Below, piece by piece: positions 5,478 to 6,962 of a stretch of DNA of 6,962 nucleotides. The position numbers and the translations under genes were made by a program. Source of the stretch: CAYJFG01 sp051881695 (GTDB lineage: Bacteria > Bacillota > Clostridia > Oscillospirales > Acutalibacteraceae); contig JBJEQJ010000032.1 in the NCBI GenBank assembly GCA_051881695.1, positions 1 through 6,962 on the forward strand. Reading direction: 5' to 3'. A model generated the notes under the pieces. That model had not been told where the DNA came from, did not search any database, and saw only the letters and a program-made list of their open reading frames with translations. The first letter of the stretch is position 1. Each line of letters opens with the position of its first letter.

Positions 5478-5795
5478 TCACATTCGCATAGTCATTCCGC
5501 TATCCTCATCAGGAGTTTCATCTTCAACTTCAGATGAGGATTGGTTTTCTGCTTCAATTTCTTCCTGCGTGAGCTTTCTGAATGAGTCCTCTCCGGGAAC
5601 AACTCCAAGTGAACGACCGTTGTCCCACTCAGGGAATATCGTTCCCATCGAATCAACAAATTTTACTGTTCCTCTTGTACCTGCCGGAACAGGTGCGTAA
5701 GGGTCTTTCATACTTATAAGCTCAATTCTTGTACCCGGCGGATACAATTTCTTTGTGCTTTCAGCTATTCTGCGCTGTCTTTCATATTCGTTCAA
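5478..5795 (-). CDS. DUF4314 family protein
   Basis: A 105-aa protein. The start is taken as TTG at 5795, 9 nt after AGGAG; the ATG at 5804 lies immediately next to that GGAG with no spacing and is unlikely. Residues about 15-73 form the DUF4314 domain: YPPGTRIELISM, then PAGTRGTVKFVD, IFPEWDNGRSLGVVPGEDSFRKL. This is a small SH3-like beta-barrel type sequence frequently carried by clostridial conjugative elements and phages, of unknown function. The last 30 residues are acidic and Met-rich. The stop is followed by the GAGGTG of the methyltransferase, so the two are in one operon. Cytoplasmic; no catalytic motif is visible. Confidence 0.85.
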   Translation of the reverse strand: MNEYERQRRIAESTKKLYPPGTRIELISMKDPYAPVPAGTRGTVKFVDSMGTIFPEWDNGRSLGVVPGEDSFRKLTQEEIEAENQSSSEVEDETPDEDSGMTMRM

Positions 5796-5815
5796 GTTAT
5801 ACATCTCCTATTTTT

Positions 5816-5869
5816 TTAGTTTTGATTCAAGCAATATCCATTAGTAGGACTCCTGATTTTTATAATCAT
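5816..5869 (-). CDS. Possible 17-aa peptide ORF
   Basis: MIIKIRSPTNGYCLNQN, with AGGGG 8 nt upstream; it begins 4 nt past the stop of the 53-aa gene and ends 20 nt before the DUF4314 start. It may be a coupling or leader peptide, or simply chance. Confidence 0.25.
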   Translation of the reverse strand: MIIKIRSPTNGYCLNQN

Positions 5870-5873
5870 AAAA

Positions 5874-6035
5874 TCAACCCCTGTCTTTCTTATTTCTGTT
5901 TGTGTTAAGTTTTTTGTTGTCAGAGAAATGTGCAATCTCGCTTTCATTGTTATCATCATTGCGCCTGTCAAAATTAGGTTTCTGACGCATCTCTCTTTCA
6001 AACTTCCTGAGTTCGGGTGTGTCGGTAAAATACAT
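5874..6035 (-). CDS. Small hypothetical protein, 53 aa
   Basis: Reads MYFTDTPELRKFEREMRQKP and then an Asn/Asp-rich hydrophilic tail ending in basic residues (NRNKKDRG). The ATG at 6035 has AAAGGA about 9-10 nt upstream. The N-terminal pattern (short acidic segment, PELRKFE amphipathic helix, xMRQxP) is like that of tiny accessory proteins next to DUF4314 genes on integrative elements; I know of no function. It is the first gene of the DUF4314-methyltransferase operon and lies 29 nt past the U-tract of a strong terminator, with no convincing promoter between. Confidence 0.6.
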   Translation of the reverse strand: MYFTDTPELRKFEREMRQKPNFDRRNDDNNESEIAHFSDNKKLNTNRNKKDRG

Positions 6036-6064
6036 TTAAAATCATTCCTTTCAAATTTTTTTGC

Positions 6065-6108
6065 AAATAAAAAAGCAACCGTTCTAATCAAAAAATTAAA
6101 ACGATTGC
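6065..6108 (-). terminator. Strong rho-independent terminator (proximal of two)
   Basis: A 14-bp uninterrupted stem, GCAAUCGUUUUAAU (6108-6095) with AUUAGAACGGUUGC (6088-6075), including G-U pairs, 6-nt loop, then UUUUUUAUUU. Confidence 0.88.
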
Positions 6109-6111
6109 CAA

Positions 6112-6166
6112 ATAAAAAAAGAGCCAACTACTATATCTCTAAAAAAAGAAATATAATGATTGACTC
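6112..6166 (-). terminator. Rho-independent terminator (distal of two)
   Basis: GAGUCAAUCAUUAUAU (6166-6151) pairs with AUAUAGUAGUUGGCUC (6136-6121), 15 of 16 positions including G-U, loop of about 14 nt, then UUUUUUUAUUU. It lies 42 nt past the stop of the 44-aa gene, directly before the second terminator. Confidence 0.8.
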
Positions 6167-6208
6167 ATATATTTGATAATATTAAATTAAGCCGATTAAC
6201 GAAAGTAA

Positions 6209-6343
6209 TCAGTTTTCTTTACCTTTAACTAAATTTTGTAGCTTTTCAACAGCTTCTTCTTTAGTTTCGGAATCCTTTACAATTTGAATAATAGAATTCA
6301 TTAAAGCATCAAATTGCTTATCAGTCATATTTTCGATCTCCAT
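6209..6343 (-). CDS. Small hypothetical helical protein, 44 aa
   Basis: Reads MEIENMTDKQFDALMNSIIQ and continues through a second amphipathic helix (ETKEEAVEKLQNLVKG). It has no signal peptide. Start ATG at 6343 with AAAGGA about 5 nt upstream. Two helices with an acidic N-terminus and a basic C-terminus could form a small dimer or partner protein; no family is recognised. It sits alone between tRNA-Asn and two tandem terminators, the usual place for the edge of an integrated element. Confidence 0.6.
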   Translation of the reverse strand: MEIENMTDKQFDALMNSIIQIVKDSETKEEAVEKLQNLVKGKEN

Positions 6344-6412
6344 ATTTTTCCTTTCCGATAAATCAATTATCATTCATTCTACCGGAAATGAATTTTTTGT
6401 ATATAAGTAATT

Positions 6413-6439
6413 GAGGCTCATAGAAAAACTATGAGCCTC
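6413..6439 (-). terminator. Perfect hairpin just after tRNA-Asn
   Basis: An 11-bp stem GAGGCTCATAG/CTATGAGCCTC with a 5-nt loop, starting 4 nt past the tRNA CCA. The following minus-strand sequence (AATTACTT) is a poor U-tract, so it is either a weak terminator or an RNA-processing/3'-end structure. Confidence 0.55.
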
Positions 6440-6443
6440 TCGT

Positions 6444-6519
6444 TGGCTCCCCCAACTGGGCTCGAACCAGTGACATCATGATTAACAGTCATGCGCTCTA
6501 CCGACTGAGCTATGGAGGA
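6444..6519 (-). tRNA. tRNA-Asn (anticodon GTT), with encoded CCA
   Basis: A complete 76-nt cloverleaf. The acceptor arm TCCTCCA pairs with TGGGGGA, the D arm is GCTC-AGTCGGTA-GAGC, the anticodon arm is CATGA-CTGTTAA-TCATG with GTT, and the T arm is ACTGG-TTCGAGC-CCAGT. The discriminator is G and CCA is encoded at 6446-6444. A partial degenerate copy lies 181 nt upstream, towards the 5S gene. tRNA-Asn genes are frequent integration targets; the accessory genes on its 3' side fit this, but no att duplicate can be shown in the window. Confidence 0.97.
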
Positions 6520-6599
6520 ATATACAATTCTCTTTGGATTTAACCAAAGAATTTTGTTAAGACTGCACAAAGAGCAATCTTCTTTGTTACTTAAGTCCC

Positions 6600-6684
6600 C
6601 GGTAGTGGACTTAAACAACGTATTTGGTTGTTTCCTCAAACCAGTGAATAGTGTCGGGTACTTTAATGTACGTAGCCACTACCG
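6600..6684. repeat. Structured spacer with nested inverted repeats
   Basis: CGGTAGTGG (6600-6608) and CCACTACCG (6676-6684) form a 9-bp closing stem. Inside are AAACAAC/GTTGTTT (6613-6619/6627-6633, 7-nt loop) and GTAC-tttaat-GTAC near 6659-6672. Next to it, TTAAGTCC/GGACTTAA (6591-6598/6607-6614) forms a competing hairpin. No coding sequence is seen. Confidence 0.6.
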
Positions 6685-6700
6685 ACTGAGCTATGGAGGA
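6635..6700 (-). pseudogene. Degenerate tRNA-Asn remnant
   Basis: The first 22 nt are identical to the intact tRNA-Asn (TCCTCCATAGCTCAGTCGGT then AG), and the 27-nt block 6679-6705 is an exact repeat of 6498-6524 including the 5' flank. The anticodon region is unrecognisable. A T-arm-like CACTGGTTTGAG (6646-6635) matches 11 of 12 bases of the intact T arm, but no acceptor 3' strand follows. Confidence 0.65.
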
Positions 6701-6708
6701 ATATAAAT

Positions 6709-6824
6709 GTTGGCGTCTTCCTATTTTCCCGGGCCGTCGCCAGCCAAGTATTTTCGGCACTACTGAGCTTAACTTCTGTGTTCGGGATGGGAACAGGTGG
6801 ACCCTCAGCGTCATCAACACCAAC
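6709..6824 (-). rRNA. rrf: 5S ribosomal RNA
   Basis: A 116-nt 5S sequence. The ends pair (GUUGGUGUU with AAGACGCCAAC), and the conserved internal block CCATCCCGAACACAGAAGTT plus AAGCTC is present, followed by GTGCCG and the GC-rich 3' arms. The ends are set from the terminal stem and may be off by one or two bases. No 23S gene lies within the 95 nt upstream; a tRNA does instead. Confidence 0.95.
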
Positions 6825-6848
6825 TTCATTTTGTGAGAAAACTCTCAC

Positions 6849-6877
6849 TATATATTTATCACACTTTCGTGTGTAAA
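6849..6877 (-). promoter_or_regulatory. Candidate promoter for the 5S-tRNA-Asn unit
   Basis: TTTACA (6877-6872), a 17-nt spacer and TATATA (6854-6849). A hairpin GTGAGA-gttt-TCTCAC (6848-6833 on the minus strand) lies between it and the 5S 5' end, possibly a processing site. Confidence 0.45.
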
Positions 6878-6921
6878 TATTCGTATTCTTTTGTTTTTGT
6901 GCAATTTTTTAAAAGCCTTTT

Positions 6922-6962
6922 TGGTGACTCGTGGGGGAATCGAACCCCCGTTGCCGGCGTGA
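6922..6962 (-). tRNA. 3' part of a tRNA, probably tRNA-Glu (TTC)
   Basis: The T arm GGGGG-TTCGATT-CCCCC, acceptor 3' strand ACGAGTC, discriminator A and encoded CCA (6924-6922) are present. Upstream, TCAC-GCCGG-CAAC fits the 3' side of an anticodon arm with a short 4-nt variable loop, as in tRNA-Glu (anticodon ending UC). The rest is outside the window, so the isotype is inferred. Confidence 0.75.

Noticed and set aside
4900..5700. Several plus-strand frames opposite the C5 methyltransferase and DUF4314
   Set aside because: All are shadows of clearly recognisable minus-strand domains.
5816..6127. Minus-strand 103-codon frame starting upstream of the 53-aa gene
   Set aside because: Its first third is the terminator stem region, it has no Shine-Dalgarno at its start, and the 53-aa frame fits better; only its last 17 codons have a plausible start.
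6418..6639. Minus-strand frame of 73 codons containing SIAQSVERMTVNHDVTGSSPVG
   Set aside because: This is the well-known spurious translation of a tRNA gene; it lies across the intact tRNA-Asn.
6611..6848. Minus-strand frames over the 5S gene and tRNA remnant
   Set aside because: They overlap rRNA and tRNA-derived sequence and have no ribosome binding site.

Overview
The window is AT-rich low-GC Gram-positive DNA, most likely from a gut clostridium of the Ruminococcus/Oscillospiraceae type. That guess rests on strong AGGAGG-type ribosome binding sites, intrinsic terminators, a SpoVG-family gene and a DUF4314 gene. Positions 1-6208 look like the accessory or cargo end of an integrative element: small regulators, two DNA methyltransferases, a lipoprotein and several tiny hypothetical genes. 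No integrase, relaxase or conjugation gene lies inside the window. Positions 6413-6962 are chromosomal stable-RNA genes (tRNA-Asn, 5S rRNA, 3' part of a probable tRNA-Glu). An accessory block beside a tRNA is a common arrangement for integrated elements, but no second att copy is visible here.

Layout, all on the minus strand unless stated. Reading leftwards from 3508: a compound palindromic element (3364-3508) abuts the 5' end of a D12-class adenine methyltransferase (2402-3355). Three tightly packed small genes follow: a Cys-rich AbrB-like protein (2215-2412), an AbrB/SpoVT-type regulator with a CxxC (1928-2215) and SpoVG (1511-1909). Next come a separately promoted gene with a possible ADP-ribosyltransferase-like N-terminal motif (994-1416), a separately promoted lipoprotein (169-930), an intrinsic terminator, and the 5' end of an unrecognised gene (1-102). 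At 3605-4217 a ribbon-helix-helix regulator (minus) and a SLOG-family protein (plus) are divergently transcribed from a shared promoter region. A second minus-strand operon (6035 to 4214) holds a 53-aa protein, a possible 17-aa peptide, a DUF4314 protein and a C5 cytosine methyltransferase broken by a frame change. It sits directly behind two tandem intrinsic terminators. A 44-aa gene (6209-6343) lies between those terminators and tRNA-Asn.

No restriction endonuclease is visible beside either methyltransferase, so both look like orphans. The observations most worth a second look are the palindromic element that leaves the D12 methyltransferase without a good start, the C5 methyltransferase in which the same bases read as conserved protein in two frames, a hairpin between Shine-Dalgarno and AUG of that gene, the paired AbrB-like proteins with cysteine clusters, and a degenerate tRNA-Asn copy with a highly self-complementary spacer next to the intact tRNA-Asn.
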